NCBI GenBank assembly: GCA_033807695.1
Contig: CM066306.1
Location: 3,534,001-3,598,000, forward strand
Reading direction: 5' to 3'
Source of the DNA: Daedaleopsis sinensis
Taxonomy: Eukaryota; Basidiomycota; Agaricomycetes; Polyporales; Polyporaceae
Length of the DNA: 64,000 bases
In this document: one piece after another, positions 34,272 through 46,000 of the stretch
Numbering within the stretch: the first letter of the stretch is position 1
How the letters are laid out: each line of letters opens with the position of its first letter
Program-made: the position numbers and the translations under genes
The notes under the pieces: generated by a model
Seen by the model: only the letters and a program-made list of their open reading frames with translations
Databases searched by the model: none
What the model was told of the DNA's origin: nothing

Positions 34272-35998
34272 TTACTTGTTCTCCCGCCCATCGTCCGCGC
34301 TTCCCGGAGCCTGCTCGTTCTGCCCGTCATTCCCGTTCCCGTTCGCGGCCTGCTCCTGCTGATGCTGCTGCTGCCCCGGGGGCGGGCCCTGCTGCTGCTG
34401 TGGCGGCGCGCCGTTGCCGTTGACGTTGACGGTATTGGGGTCCGGGAGCGGCACGTTCGCGTTCGGGTTGAGCGACATGAGCTGGTTCTGCGTGGCCTGG
34501 AGCGCCGCGCGCAGCGTCGCGTTCTCGATGCGCAGCTGGTCGACGATCGTCCGGCACTCCTCCCACCGCCGGTTGGCCTCGTCTGCGGAGGCGAGCGCCG
34601 CGTCGAGCAGCTGCGAGCGCGACTCGAGCGTCTTGACGTGTCTGGGAGGGATCGCGGATGGTCAGCGAGGGCATCGAGATGCGGGATCTTGTAATAGGAG
34701 TATGACACGAAGCCCGCCGCAAGTACGTCTTGGGAGTGTCACCTAACTGCTGTGACGGTACTTGTGATAGCGCATACAGCCAGAGGACAGTCGAGTTGTA
34801 TGCGCCCCCCAAGCAACGTGGTAGGGCATGCTACAGCTGGTCGCCAATCTGACTGCAACTGCGATAGATGTGTACGGGTGGCATTGATTGTGACCGCTCT
34901 GTCGCATGAGCGGAAGATGGCATGTCTACGTCACGAATGGATGATCCCTTGCGCTGGCTTCGCGCACTTCAAGCAACTCCATGGAGGAAAACATGAACCA
35001 GACACGGTTGGAAAAATGTCGATTTTGCAGGACTCAAGCAGATCAATGCGGATTCCGGCCATCGTAACTCCTTCCAAAAGGAGCCCCCTGGCTCGAAATC
35101 CCGCAAAGCCCCTCTAAACCGAGCAACTCTTCCGACGCTGATGCTACAGCGATGCGCGGCCATCCTGTAGCCGCCTAAAAGGGGTCCCAGACAATGACAA
35201 GTCGAACAAACTTCATGTCAAGATCTCTCAGACCCTGTGTTGATTTCAGAAGAGCGAACACGCTGGTCGCGCCCTGCACAGACGCTATGGGGACGCGACC
35301 AGCGTGTGAAGACGGGAGTTGAGACGGAAAGGACACGAGCAATTCGAACAAAGTCCATCTCGGGAAGTTGAACGATCAGGAGCACAAAGAGGAGGTACGC
35401 ACTGGTCTCGACGCTCACGGAATGCCCGTTGCGCCTTCCGATTCTGCTCCGCCCGCTTGCTCTGGCTGAGCGTCCTCCCCGCTGCATTCGCCGCGTGCGC
35501 CTGGTCCGACTGCGGCTGAGGTGGGGGCCCGCCGGGATGGCCAGGGAGCGGGCCCGGATGTGGGGGTGGCGGCATGCCCCCCGGGGAGAAGTCGGGCGGG
35601 GGCGGGTACGGATAGGGCATCGGGTGGCCTGCGAGGTGGGGCGGGGGCGGGTGGATGAGGGTGTGCGGGGGCGGGAGCGCGTGCGGCTGCATGTTCACGG
35701 GCGGGCCTGGGGGCGGGGGCATCGCGCCGGGGTTGGGCGGGCCTGGGGGCGGGGCTGGGCCGGAGTCTGCTGAGGCCGTCGCGGGCGACTTGCGCTTCCT
35801 GGATGGGCGGGGGGCCTGCTGGGTCACGGAGGGGGGGTCGTCGCGGAGACGGAGGGTCTGGAAGGTCCCGCCTGGCTGGGGCTGGGGCGGGTTGTGGTGG
35901 AGGGCATTGGGGTCAGCCGTCGGGGGCTGGGAGTGCTGTTGCGCCTGCTGTTGTTGCGGCGGTTGCTGCTGGTATGCGGGGGGAGGGTGTCCTAACAT
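34272..35998 (-). CDS. Pap1/Yap1-type bZIP transcription factor
   Basis: Two exons, 35403-35998 and 34272-34641, give 321 aa. Residues 1-180 are extremely Pro/Gln/His-rich (polyQ and polyP runs). The basic region KRAEQNRKAQRAFRERRDQ carries the NxxAQxxFR motif of the fungal AP-1 group. The zipper HVKTLESRSQLLDAALASAD continues with heptad positions Leu, Leu, Ala, Trp, Val, Asn, Leu. The C-terminus is again Gln/Asn/Gly-rich and ends GRENK. The two exons are separated by 761 nt, far longer than the other introns nearby. The join is strongly supported because it restores the fixed spacing N-x7-R-x9-L. DNA-binding regulator of unknown target; the oxidative-stress role of Yap1/Pap1 is only a possibility, and no Cys-rich redox domain is seen. 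Confidence 0.88.
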
Positions 35999-36186
35999 GG
36001 GCAATATGCGGGACAGTAGACAATCGTCGTGTGTATTAGTAAGAAACTCGCGTGGCGGAGTTCGTCCTCCTCCGGCCCCGTCTGCCACGTGACCCACTCC
36101 TTCTCCCGACTCCGGTTTCGTCGCGCGAAGGCCTCTCCTCTGACCATGATCTGGACCCCTAGCCTAAGCCTTCACTCGTTTGTTGT
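35999..36186. promoter_or_regulatory. bZIP upstream region
   Basis: Short interval upstream of the bZIP ATG. The reading frame stays open upstream to about 36097 but has no further ATG, so 35998 is taken as the start. Confidence 0.4.
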
Positions 36187-36629
36187 ATGCGCACTGCTCT
36201 CAGCCAGACAAATCCTGTAAACTCCCGCCTACGCTTCGACGTGATCCACGAGATCATCATGCGGCCCGTTCGCCGTCTGTTCCGCGCCCGAACTATCGTC
36301 TCGCTGAACTCGTTCCCAGAGTATACGCCGATGCCCTTCCCAGCGGACTTTGGCCGGTACTTTGGCTGACAAAGCGTGGTTGGGCAATACTTGTAAGCTG
36401 CGTAATTTCCGACCGCTACCGACCAGCCGCTAAGCGCATCGCAGACTGCTTTTGTGTCCGATACTTATCCCGCCGGCGTAAGGCTGATATTGTACGGCAG
36501 ACCCACCTTAGGTCCGACCAACAGAAAATCGACAAGGATCTTGAACTACTCTTCAAGCTTCAAAAAGCAGATGGATCCATCTCTACAGCCCTAGGGGTCT
36601 TTGCCAGGGAGGATTTACGACCGGAGTGA
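36187..36629 (+). other. Possible small gene, not resolved
   Basis: An ATG at 36187 opens 60 codons (ending PMPFPADFGRYFG). A neighbouring frame continues as a charged, helix-like segment (QQKIDKDLELLFKLQKADGS) to a stop at 36629. The two might be exons of one gene joined near 36350-36400, but I could not find a splice that satisfies both frames. No domain is recognised. Confidence 0.25.
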
Positions 36630-37939
36630 TATGCAATTCTGGTAAGAAAGTGCTTCAGTATTGTTAGCCTCGTTGACATCTCATCTCATCCAGGTACATC
36701 TCCGCACAGACCATCGTTGGTTCGACGACAGTATTGACAGCGGCCAGACCGGGTCATGATCGCAATTATGTCGAAGAAGACAAGCACCAACCCTCGCCAC
36801 TGGATTGGCGGTGGTAGGTGCTCATTGTCGGCTGTACACAGGTCCGGAGGACGGTGTAATCTGGTGTAACCTCTTCTCAGGATCTGTGTACATCCTCCCG
36901 GCCTCGGTCTCAATGTTATCCGTCCGGTCATCGCGAATGTGTACATGTGCATACACTCTCTCGGCCACAGAATTGAGGAGTACTCTTAAGGAAGTTGAGC
37001 ATGGTCTCATACTGTCTCATCACGGCGGGATTGGGTTGATATAACCACCGACGATTGCGTTCGCTTCACAGACCTTCTGCGTGTTCTCCAAACCAGCCTC
37101 GAAGGAAGAATAAGCGTTCCGGTGCATCGCGACCACTGTACGGGGACATTCCATCCCTCTGTCAGAAGTCATCTCGCGTTTCGAGTTCAGCTACACTGCG
37201 GCTTCCTGCGTCTGGTTTCTCACCGAGCACAATCGTAACCGTCGAGGAGTCTTGTTCAGGCACACCCGCGAGCTGCTGTGCTCAAATGTGGTATTGTCTT
37301 GGACTGCCACTCCTGGCATACTGAGGCTCTCATCCCGCCCACAGTATTACTCGAGCTATATTCTACTGTATACCACATGTATCGAGCTTGTTACAGGCTT
37401 GTCAGCAGACGACGTATACACAGGGAGTAACTTACATAGCCGGACTAGCAGTGCCCTGATCACTATCAGGACCGAATTCGGCCTGTTCCCACTCATGGAA
37501 TTTGCACTAACCTCGAGGTGATTGCAGCGCATTCGCGTTCTGGAATACGGAATCGTTTGCTTGCCGGGGCGTGTCCTGATAAAATACACAACAAGATTAC
37601 CTTTCACTGATCTTTCCGTTCTCAGGACCGCCGCGGAGGCTTCTGGTGATGCAATCGCATACTCTGCATCCCCAGTGTCTCCGCATCACAGTTGTCAGTC
37701 TGTCGTCGACTCAGTAGCAACGCAGAATTCAACACGGTCATACAGGGGATAATACTGAGCGTTCTGGCCGGCAAAGGCTAGGCCAGCCAATAAGCGAGCG
37801 GATAGAGAGGGAGGTGCCATAAGCGGGCAAAGGTTCGCACGGGGACCTGCCTGCAACGCGTCGACATTGAGCTTCTGTCGTTGTTCTCGACCGCCTCACC
37901 AGCCCCCATACCCCGTCCCCCTGCAGAGCTGCTACCCTC
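36630..37939. other. Intergenic upstream of the Psr-type phosphatase
   Basis: 1.3 kb with no supported gene. The leader just before 37940 is pyrimidine-rich (CCTCACCAGCCCCC). Confidence 0.45.
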
Positions 37940-39819
37940 ATGGCCACTGCAGCATCTCCGGATCTAACAGGTACCCAGGTATGCTCGCCCGCACCCTCAG
38001 CCCTATCCGCTACTCACCGCCAGCAGTCCGCGAAGGGGAAGGAAGTCGCGGCGGAGCCACAGAGTGTCCAGCCTGCAGAGGGACGCACCGAGCACGAAAA
38101 CAGCAGCCCAGCAGGCGACGAGTCTTCCCCCAGCGACGACGTCGGCGACGCAGCAGCCCCCTCGTCGAAACACACAGAGACTCCCAACCCTCCCCCGCCC
38201 CACCCACAACCCCCATCCGCTCCCGCAGACAGCGCAGGGCTGGCCCCTCCGCCCCCACAGCTGCCTGCCGCCGTGCAGTCTGCGGACTCCATACCCTCGG
38301 CACAGGACAGGACAGAGAACGGCACTGTCCGCAAAGGCAAGGGCTCGCTCGAGAGCGAGCAGACCGGCACACAGACGTCCAAGGGCGAGCCCCGCAAGGA
38401 GGCGAACAAATCCGTCTCCGACGGCGTGCACACGTCGACCACCGCCGCTGAACAGGCGGACAGTGCGCGTGCACGGCGCTCGAAGAGTCTGCTGTCCAAG
38501 CTCCTCCGAGTCCTCGTCCCATGCGTTGGCCCGTCGTCTCGTGCACATCCCATAGACCTGGATGACGAGAAGGGCAAGCCCTCGTCTTCAAAAGCCAGCG
38601 ATTCTGCGAGCGGGCTGAAGGAGAAGCAGGCGGCGAAGGAGGCGGAGGAGCTGCCACCAGCACCCCAGGAGACGACGCCGAATGGCGCCCAGGCGTCTAC
38701 GTCCGACGCTGAAATCCCACCCCCGCTCCAGCCCATTGACATCCCCGAGCAGCCTGACGACCCCAATGTGCTTGTGCCGCCAACACCCACGAAGACGCTC
38801 CCTTTGGAGGAGACGGAAGGTGTGACGTCAGGTGCGGTGCAGCCTCCAGGCTCGACGGGCGAGGAGAGCATACACAACCACTCGAGGAGAAATTCGAGCC
38901 ATATGGGAGACGAGTCGGATGGTTCGACCAGCTTCACTGAAGACGAGGACCTTGAGGATGGGACGCCTATCGATGAGGTAGAAGATGAGGAGGAGCGACT
39001 TATCATGCAGGGTGGTGCGGGAATTCCGATTGGACCTGTGAGTACTTCCGTCATATCTTCCCCGAACAGCATTAGACAACAATGTGCGGTAGGACGGCAT
39101 CCCCAGACCATTACTACCACCATTATCTCCAAAACACGCTGGTCGGAAATGCCTTGTGCTCGATTTAGACGAGACCCTTGTGCACAGCAGCTTCAAGGTG
39201 TGTTATTCCGTTAGAACTCGACGCTTCGACATCCGTTGGTGACATGTCATGCAGTCTATCCAACAAGCGGACTATGTTGTGCCTGTCGAGATTGAGTATC
39301 ATTGGCACAACGTGTATGTCATCAAGAGACCAGGCGTCGACAACTTCCTGAAGAAGATGGGAGAGATTTACGAGGTTGTGGTGTTCACTGCGAGTCTCAG
39401 CAAGGTATGTTCTTCCGACCCCTTCCTGTTGACATGTCTGACGTGATAATCACAGTACGCGGATCCAGTACTTGACAAGCTCGACATACATCGCGTGGTA
39501 TCGCATAGATTGTTCCGCGAGAGCTGCTACAACCACAGAGGGAACTACGTGAAGGTACGCCATTGGCCACTGTTAGCGCGTCTCTACGTTTATACTGACA
39601 CCGTGCCTGCAGGACCTTTCGCAACTGGGACGTCCAATCGCCGACACCATCATCATTGACAACTCGCCAGCATCGTACATCTTCCACCCCAATAACGCCG
39701 TCCCCGTTTCCTCATGGTTTAACGACCCTCACGACACGGAACTTACAGACCTGTGCCCGTTCCTGACCGATCTGGCCGAGGTTGAGGACGTTCGCGGGGT
39801 GCTCGATGGTGGCCTATGA
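37940..39819 (+). CDS. Psr1/SCP-type CTD-like phosphatase (HAD, NIF domain)
   Basis: Five exons (37940-39037, 39093-39197, 39255-39404, 39456-39554, 39613-39819) give 552 aa. The first 366 residues are low-complexity: Pro-, Ser- and Glu-rich with an acidic stretch ([20 protein letters not shown]) before the catalytic part. The phosphatase domain starts at [17 protein letters not shown] with nucleophile Asp390 and Asp392. It contains [55 protein letters not shown] and [20 protein letters not shown], closely matching fungal Psr1/Psr2 and animal SCPs. Psr proteins are plasma-membrane Ser phosphatases in the salt/stress response. A basic Cys-containing segment ([15 protein letters not shown], about 185) could be lipid-modified, but unlike yeast Psr it is not at the N-terminus. 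Confidence 0.93.
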
Positions 39820-42800
39820 CACGAGGAGCAGGAGTGAGGCCGAGGACGCGGGGCACCGCTGTCGCGGACCGGGATATGTCTTGACCGTCCCACATGCATA
39901 CCCATGTCTGTCTATGCATGCTGTCCATGTCGCTCATCGTAGTCAGCACCAACGTTGATGCGTCAGGGACTCGTATGTCCATGTTCAATCGTCTGCGCGC
40001 CGGACTGCCGTACCGTCGCCTGGAACGGCTCCCCTTGTGTGCCGTCCCCGGACTTCGATGCAACGTGCCCCTCGGCCTTTTTGTCTGCACAGGATCCCCC
40101 GGTCCGACCCCTCTCCCCACACCATCTGCATGCTTACGGTATCCTCCCTCACGGACCCATCGTCGTCCCGTCCCCGGCCGCATTCTTGTATCTCCACGTA
40201 TGTCGTCGCTCTTCCGTTCTGTGGTTATCCTTTCGTACATACGCAGTCGACCCGTCATCCAGCTATCGTATACCCCCGCAATCCCCCGCAATGCTTGTTA
40301 TGGTGCCCGCTACCCCTCCATATCCGCCTACCCTACACTCGCAACCGCAATCGCAACGAACGAACGCCCTACCCCTCCCAAGAATTCACAGACATCGTAC
40401 GCCACCCCAAAACAATACTGCTACCGTCGAGGCCATGTCCACGAAACACTTGTCGAGCCTTTAAACCCTCCGTCTAACTGCCCTTCATCAGCGAGGCGCA
40501 CCCCCAACCCACCCGGTTCAACACATCCCTCGCCTCCGCCCGGATATGCCCACCGTTGCTGCAGTCGTCGTTCCGTTCGTACCCCGTCTCTCGTCTCGCT
40601 CGCTCGCGCCCGCACCACCCGCTAATGTCCCCCCGCCCCGTCTCCCCTTGTAGATACAGATACAGATCCGCCCCGCGCGTCCACTGTTTATTGCGGCCCG
40701 GCTCGTGCTCGTGTTCGTACACTCTCGTCTGTCGCTCCGGATCCGCGCCCGCGCTCACCGCACACGGTCGTTCTCCCAGGCTCGACGCTCGACGGAAGCC
40801 CCCCACGCTCTTTGCCCGTTTCTGTTTCACCTGCCCTGCCCTGTCTTCACTCATGGTCCCCGTCTGCGTCCCGCCTTTCGAGTCCAATATTGTTCATATT
40901 CACCTCGCACTTGCGCGCGTCCTCGAGCTTCAATATTCATATTCATATTCGTTTCCTTCTTGACGAGCTTCGGGCGCCGCAGGCCCCTCTTCTATTAATC
41001 GACTCCCCCGGACTTGCTTGCTATTTACATTCACATTCGGCGGTGGGTCGCACTGTATTTTTGCACACTCTGACGTCCGCAGATCCGGCGTGTTCCCGTT
41101 CACGTTTCCCTTCGCGTTCTTTCCATCAAGTTCACTGTTCCTGCCACCAACCCCCATCCGGACCCTGTCTCGTTTGATATCATCGGACGTTCTTCTCTTC
41201 CATTTCCCCACTTCTTGCTGCATCCCCTAATCGCCGGGGTGAGGCGGCTGCGGTTGAGGTCGCGGTCGCGGTTGCGGATGCATTGCGGAGGATCCATACC
41301 ACTTCTGCCTCGTATTCTCTCTCTCTCTCGTCGGACGTGCCGATCCATGGCCACCCCCATGCAATATCCACCACCGTATATACGCATATACGCAGACGTA
41401 TACACCCCTCACGCGCACGTACTTAGACCTCTCTCCTCTCCCGCCTCTGCCTTCCCCCCTAACGCGTTCCTCTGATCACGCCGTACGGTACACAGTTTGA
41501 CGAACCTTGTATGAAATGCGATGACCCTTGACTTGATTCATTCGCGTGCTCGTCTCCGTCGCTGACTGTGACAATGGCAGTCCAGTGCCACACATCGCGG
41601 AGGCTTACACTGCAGGGGTTCGTGCCACCCACCTCGTGTTGAACACGAACACCTGTCACAGGGTCCTTGTCGCCAATGCTGAGAGGATGGAAAATATGCC
41701 GCTTCTGTTACTGCAAACAGTCGGCGATTAAAGAGGTGAGCAATCAAGCTCAGCGTGTTCTTCCAGTATAAAGCTGTCATCAGCGTACGCACTCGAGATC
41801 ATGTCTAGAGACTCTGACTCTGAGATCTGAGCACTTAGGCGCGGATGTGGGTGTACCAGCACATTCTAGTCCCCATCAGTGGGGGGTTAATGCGAAGGTT
41901 TGACCACGATTTTAGCTCAACTTCTGCAAATTTGAACATCACATCGCTAGAAGCCGCCTACAATCCGAGACCCCCCCCACGTATGCAAACCTATGCAAAC
42001 TCGTACTGTAGGGTCTTGGCCATGGAGATGGCAGGAGCCTGGTGTAGTACCTCGGTCCTCCTCCTCCGTGCCACAACGGTTTCATCGATATCGGGAGCCG
42101 ATGTGCCTGGTGCATTACAGTTCTAGCGCGGCTGCGGTTCCTAGGTGGAGCCTAGCCGCCGGGTGGACCGCGTTACGCGCACAGTAAGGAGTCGGGTGGG
42201 ACCGCGTTCGCGGCATGGCGGAATCGGGGCGACGGGAGTGCGGACAACCGGACTGAGCTTCGAGGGTCGCACACGCCGAGCTCGAGGCGCACCCATGGAT
42301 CCGCAGGCAGAGTTCGGTTCGAGCGTGAACAAAAGCCAGAGCCCGGGAAGACACCATGACAACAGCTGGGCCATTCGGGGTTCGGGGTGATAGGCTGATG
42401 GCGCTGCTGGTGATACTAATGGCAATCAAGTAATATAGCTGCATAGGCCCAGCTTGTTGTAGGTGTGGCAGTGATGAGAATCAGATCATCCTGCGGTCGG
42501 TACACGTTGACCTGGGCGCTGTGTCGACACGAACCTGCGAAGCTGCTCGCGGAAAGAGAGAGGACTGCGAAAGGACATGGATGTGGGATGTGGCGAAGCC
42601 TACATAGTACATGCGTGCAGTACAGGCGGACGTCCTAAGTTTTAAGTTACGCAGAATGGCGAAGTCGGGATAGCACGTGTCGGGCGTCTACGGCGGATGA
42701 TGGGCTCGCGGGCTTGTGCTCTGTTCACAGCGCCCGCTCCCTGTTGCTGTCCAACGCCAGGCTCCGGATAGCCTCTCCTCTCTTCCTCCTCCTCCTCCTC

Positions 42801-43022
42801 CTCCTCCTCCTCCTCCGCCTCCTCCTATCCACCTCCTATTCACCTCAACGCGTCTGCTCTGCCCACGCTCAGCGCAGGCCGCGCGCGTCCAACCGCTTTC
42901 CCTCCCTCGCATCTCGGCCTGTTCAGTGTTTATAATCTCGGGGCTCTTCTCTACAGACTCGCTCTAGATCCCCCTCGCGTCTTCTCTGGCCTCTCCAGCT
43001 TCCCCCTCCTTGCCTGCCGTCG
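39820..43022. other. 3.2-kb intergenic region with pyrimidine-rich half
   Basis: From about 40.0 to 41.5 kb the plus strand is strongly C+T-rich, which produces long but repetitive Pro/Arg/Ser-coding open frames; none has a domain. From 41.5 to 42.7 kb composition is ordinary with frequent stops. A (CTC)n tract lies at 42784-42823. GTTTATAATCTC near 42927 is a TATA-like element about 95 bp before the RhoGAP start. Confidence 0.55.
42784..42823 (+). repeat. (CTC)n trinucleotide repeat
   Basis: About 13 units of TCC/CTC with one interruption (CCG), in the upstream region of the LIM-RhoGAP gene. Confidence 0.9.
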
Positions 43023-46000
43023 ATGCTTGCAGCTCTCCAACCCACCCACCCTGGCGCGATGACAGACTACATGGCAGCCCAAGATCCCGCACAGACTATC
43101 ACGGAGGACAGGATCTGCCCGGGCTGCAAACGATCCGTGGTCGACGAGAATGGCGGCGTGGTGGTTGCGTTTGGGTAAGTTCTCTCTACCTTAATGAGCA
43201 CTTTCCTTCTCCCGCCCTCCATTCTTCGACGCGTCGCTGTCTTTCCCATGAATGGACCGTTCGTTCCTTGGCGCCCATTGGTTGCGTTACCGATCTCCGC
43301 GTTGTCGCCCCTGCCCAGAGCTCCATCATGTCGAGTTGGAGATGGCAGGGCTCATGCAACTACCACTCTCAATAGTGGGCGTGGAGAACGGGGAGCAGCG
43401 TTGGTCCGTCGCTGCTCAGCGCCTGTGGTACACCCGTCCCTGAATGACTTCCCCGTGTCTTTCCCCCTTCCTACCTTCGCACTAGGTGCACATTGGGCCC
43501 AAAGGCGTCTTCTATCTGCTCCTCTTCAATTTTCATCCAAACAGAGCAGTTCACGTCTCCTGCTGCATCTGTTAGGTCATCCCGGGGTCAGGTGTATGCG
43601 ATGAGGGTGACACCTCGCGTGGCCGTATGATGGTGTTGTCGTCGTCCTTGGGATGTACAACACAGATCGTTCAGCCAGAGCGGGAGCTCTTGTCATCTCG
43701 CGCCGACGTGCGTTTCGCGCCTACCGTCCGCTGCTTCAAGTCCCGGTTTGTGTTGCTGACTGCGCACTTGACGGACAATGGACGAGACGCTGTTTCGTGT
43801 GTCAATGGGGCGCTGTGCTTGACGCCGTGCAATTGAACGCCCCCACATTCCAAGTCCTTTGGCTCGATTTCGAGTCGAGACGACTTGGTTGTGACATATA
43901 TCACTGACAAAGGGCCCTTCGGTTGAGCCAGTGACATGTAGTGGGAAGCATGTCCTGTGCACTGAAATGCGGGGATGTATGGCGCAGGTCTAGCCGTGCG
44001 GAACTCCCAAACGCGCGGTGCGGGTGAATCTCCTGTGGCCATTGGTGGCGACAGCGCTCCGCCTGTGTAAAGCGCGTTTCCTGAACCCTTCATTCACCCA
44101 GCATTGTCCTTCTTTCCACCAACGACGCGTTCGCGATACTGACCATGATTCCGTTTCCTAGACAATCCTTCTTTCACGTTGATTGTTTCAAGTGCGCAAA
44201 ATGCACAAACCAAGTAACGGCCGACACGAACCTGCTTCTTCTTTCGGACGGATCGCCGATATGCGCCAACTGTTCATATAGCTGCAATGTCTGCAAGCAG
44301 CCTATCCTAGATGAAGCCATCATGACCGGCGACGACTCGTACCACGCACATTGTTTCAAATGCAAAGTGTGCAAGAACCGGATCGACGAGCTTGTGTTCG
44401 CGAAGACGAGCAAGGGCATCTACTGCATGGACTGCCACAACGAGCGTGTCGCACGCAGTCAACGACACCAACAGGCGCGGAAGCAGGAGAAGGAGCGAGC
44501 AGCGCAGGCCGCGGCGAATAGTGGTCGGGGTGGAAGTGTGAATGGTCGGCAAGGTGACTCTCGAGAAGGCCAAAACGGCAGGCCGTCGAACGTGGTGCGT
44601 CCCCGCAACATTGCGGCAGCTGTCAGATCTCATCTCATCTCCCCGTCATGTGCAGATCAACAACGACGAAGGACGTCCGACTTCACTGACGAACTCGACA
44701 GAAGCGTCGTCGCCCGACACATCGCAGTATGGCGGTGGGGTGCTGTCACGACCGAGCTCAAACCGCGCCCCCGACTCGGCGGGCAGCCAATCACCCGGTC
44801 CTTCATCGGCGGGCGCGAAGAGGGGCTCAATCCTCAACACCCTCGTCGCATCTGAGGCTCAGCACCGACAACAGGGCCACTCCGCTGCACCGCCGCCATC
44901 ACACGGGCGTCTTGGATCGCCTTTGGAGCGACCTTCCGTGCCCTTGTCAAAGAGGTCCTCGGGTATGTTTATTGGCCTACCCTCCTCGCCTTCCATAACC
45001 CGTCACCCATCCACCAACGGACGACCTTCCACCGCCGGTAGCTCAGCCGCCAGCTCACCCATCGACCTATCCCGCTCGACGACGTCGCCTTCCTCCAGGA
45101 TGGAGACACTCTCCGTTCCCCATGGCGCGGACAACGCAGTTAACAAACGCAAGAGTTTCGATGGCGGCATCCGCCCATTAAACCTCCTGCGTTCGGTGGC
45201 CAGTAGTGCCTCCCTGAACACGCAGAACGGCAGGCCAACAGACTATACTCGCTCTGTCTCGAACGCTACCCCTCCCGTCTCCCGTAGTCGAGACTCCTCT
45301 CGTCCACATTCCCCACTACAAGATTATTTCGACTCATATGCCGACGATCCCAACTCCTACAACGACCACGACCACGCAGGATCTCCTATATCCCCTCCGA
45401 TTGGGAGGAACGACTATGACGCTCAGCGCATCGCTGCCCAAGGGCGGGGACGCTCAGCATCCTCTAGCGCATACATGACCGAATCGACACCTTCACGCGC
45501 CACCCCTCCAAGGCCAACGCTCAACCTGGACCGCATGCCCACACGGTCGAGCAGTCTGGCTATCCCATCATCATTCGAGGCGCTCGAGGCCGAGTCCCCG
45601 TCGAACCTCGTGCTGGACCGCAGCCCCGTGAACCGCCCCTCTCAGCTCAATCTGAACGGCAGCAACTTCCGCTCCCAAGCGCAGCGCGCCCCATGGGACG
45701 AAAGGCGCCGTGCGAGCCCGGACCTGATGCGGCAGAGCGCGTTTTCCGGCGTCGAATTCGAGCTCCAGGGGCCCGGCAGCGGCTCCGTGCCGCCCTCCCC
45801 GTCGCATTTCGTGGACGTGCCGCACAGCATCGAGAGCGGGACGGACACGGAGGCGGAGTCAGAGAACGACTCGCACGACGGCAGCCACAGCAGCGACCGC
45901 CCGCCGTCGCTCCCGCCCAAGGAGCCTCCGCGCCGGCACGGCGACTTACGCGTGGACGTCCCCTCGCGCAGCTACACCCCCGCGAACGCCGGCGGGAGCG

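Noticed and set aside
34969..35163. 64-codon minus-strand frame inside the bZIP intron
   Set aside because: The bZIP N-x7-R-x9-L spacing is exact without it, so it is not an exon. No family match was recognised.
40556..41475. Several overlapping open frames of 80-135 codons on the plus strand
   Set aside because: They are Pro/Arg/Ser/Tyr-repetitive products of C/T-rich DNA, with no domain, no consistent frame and no splice structure.
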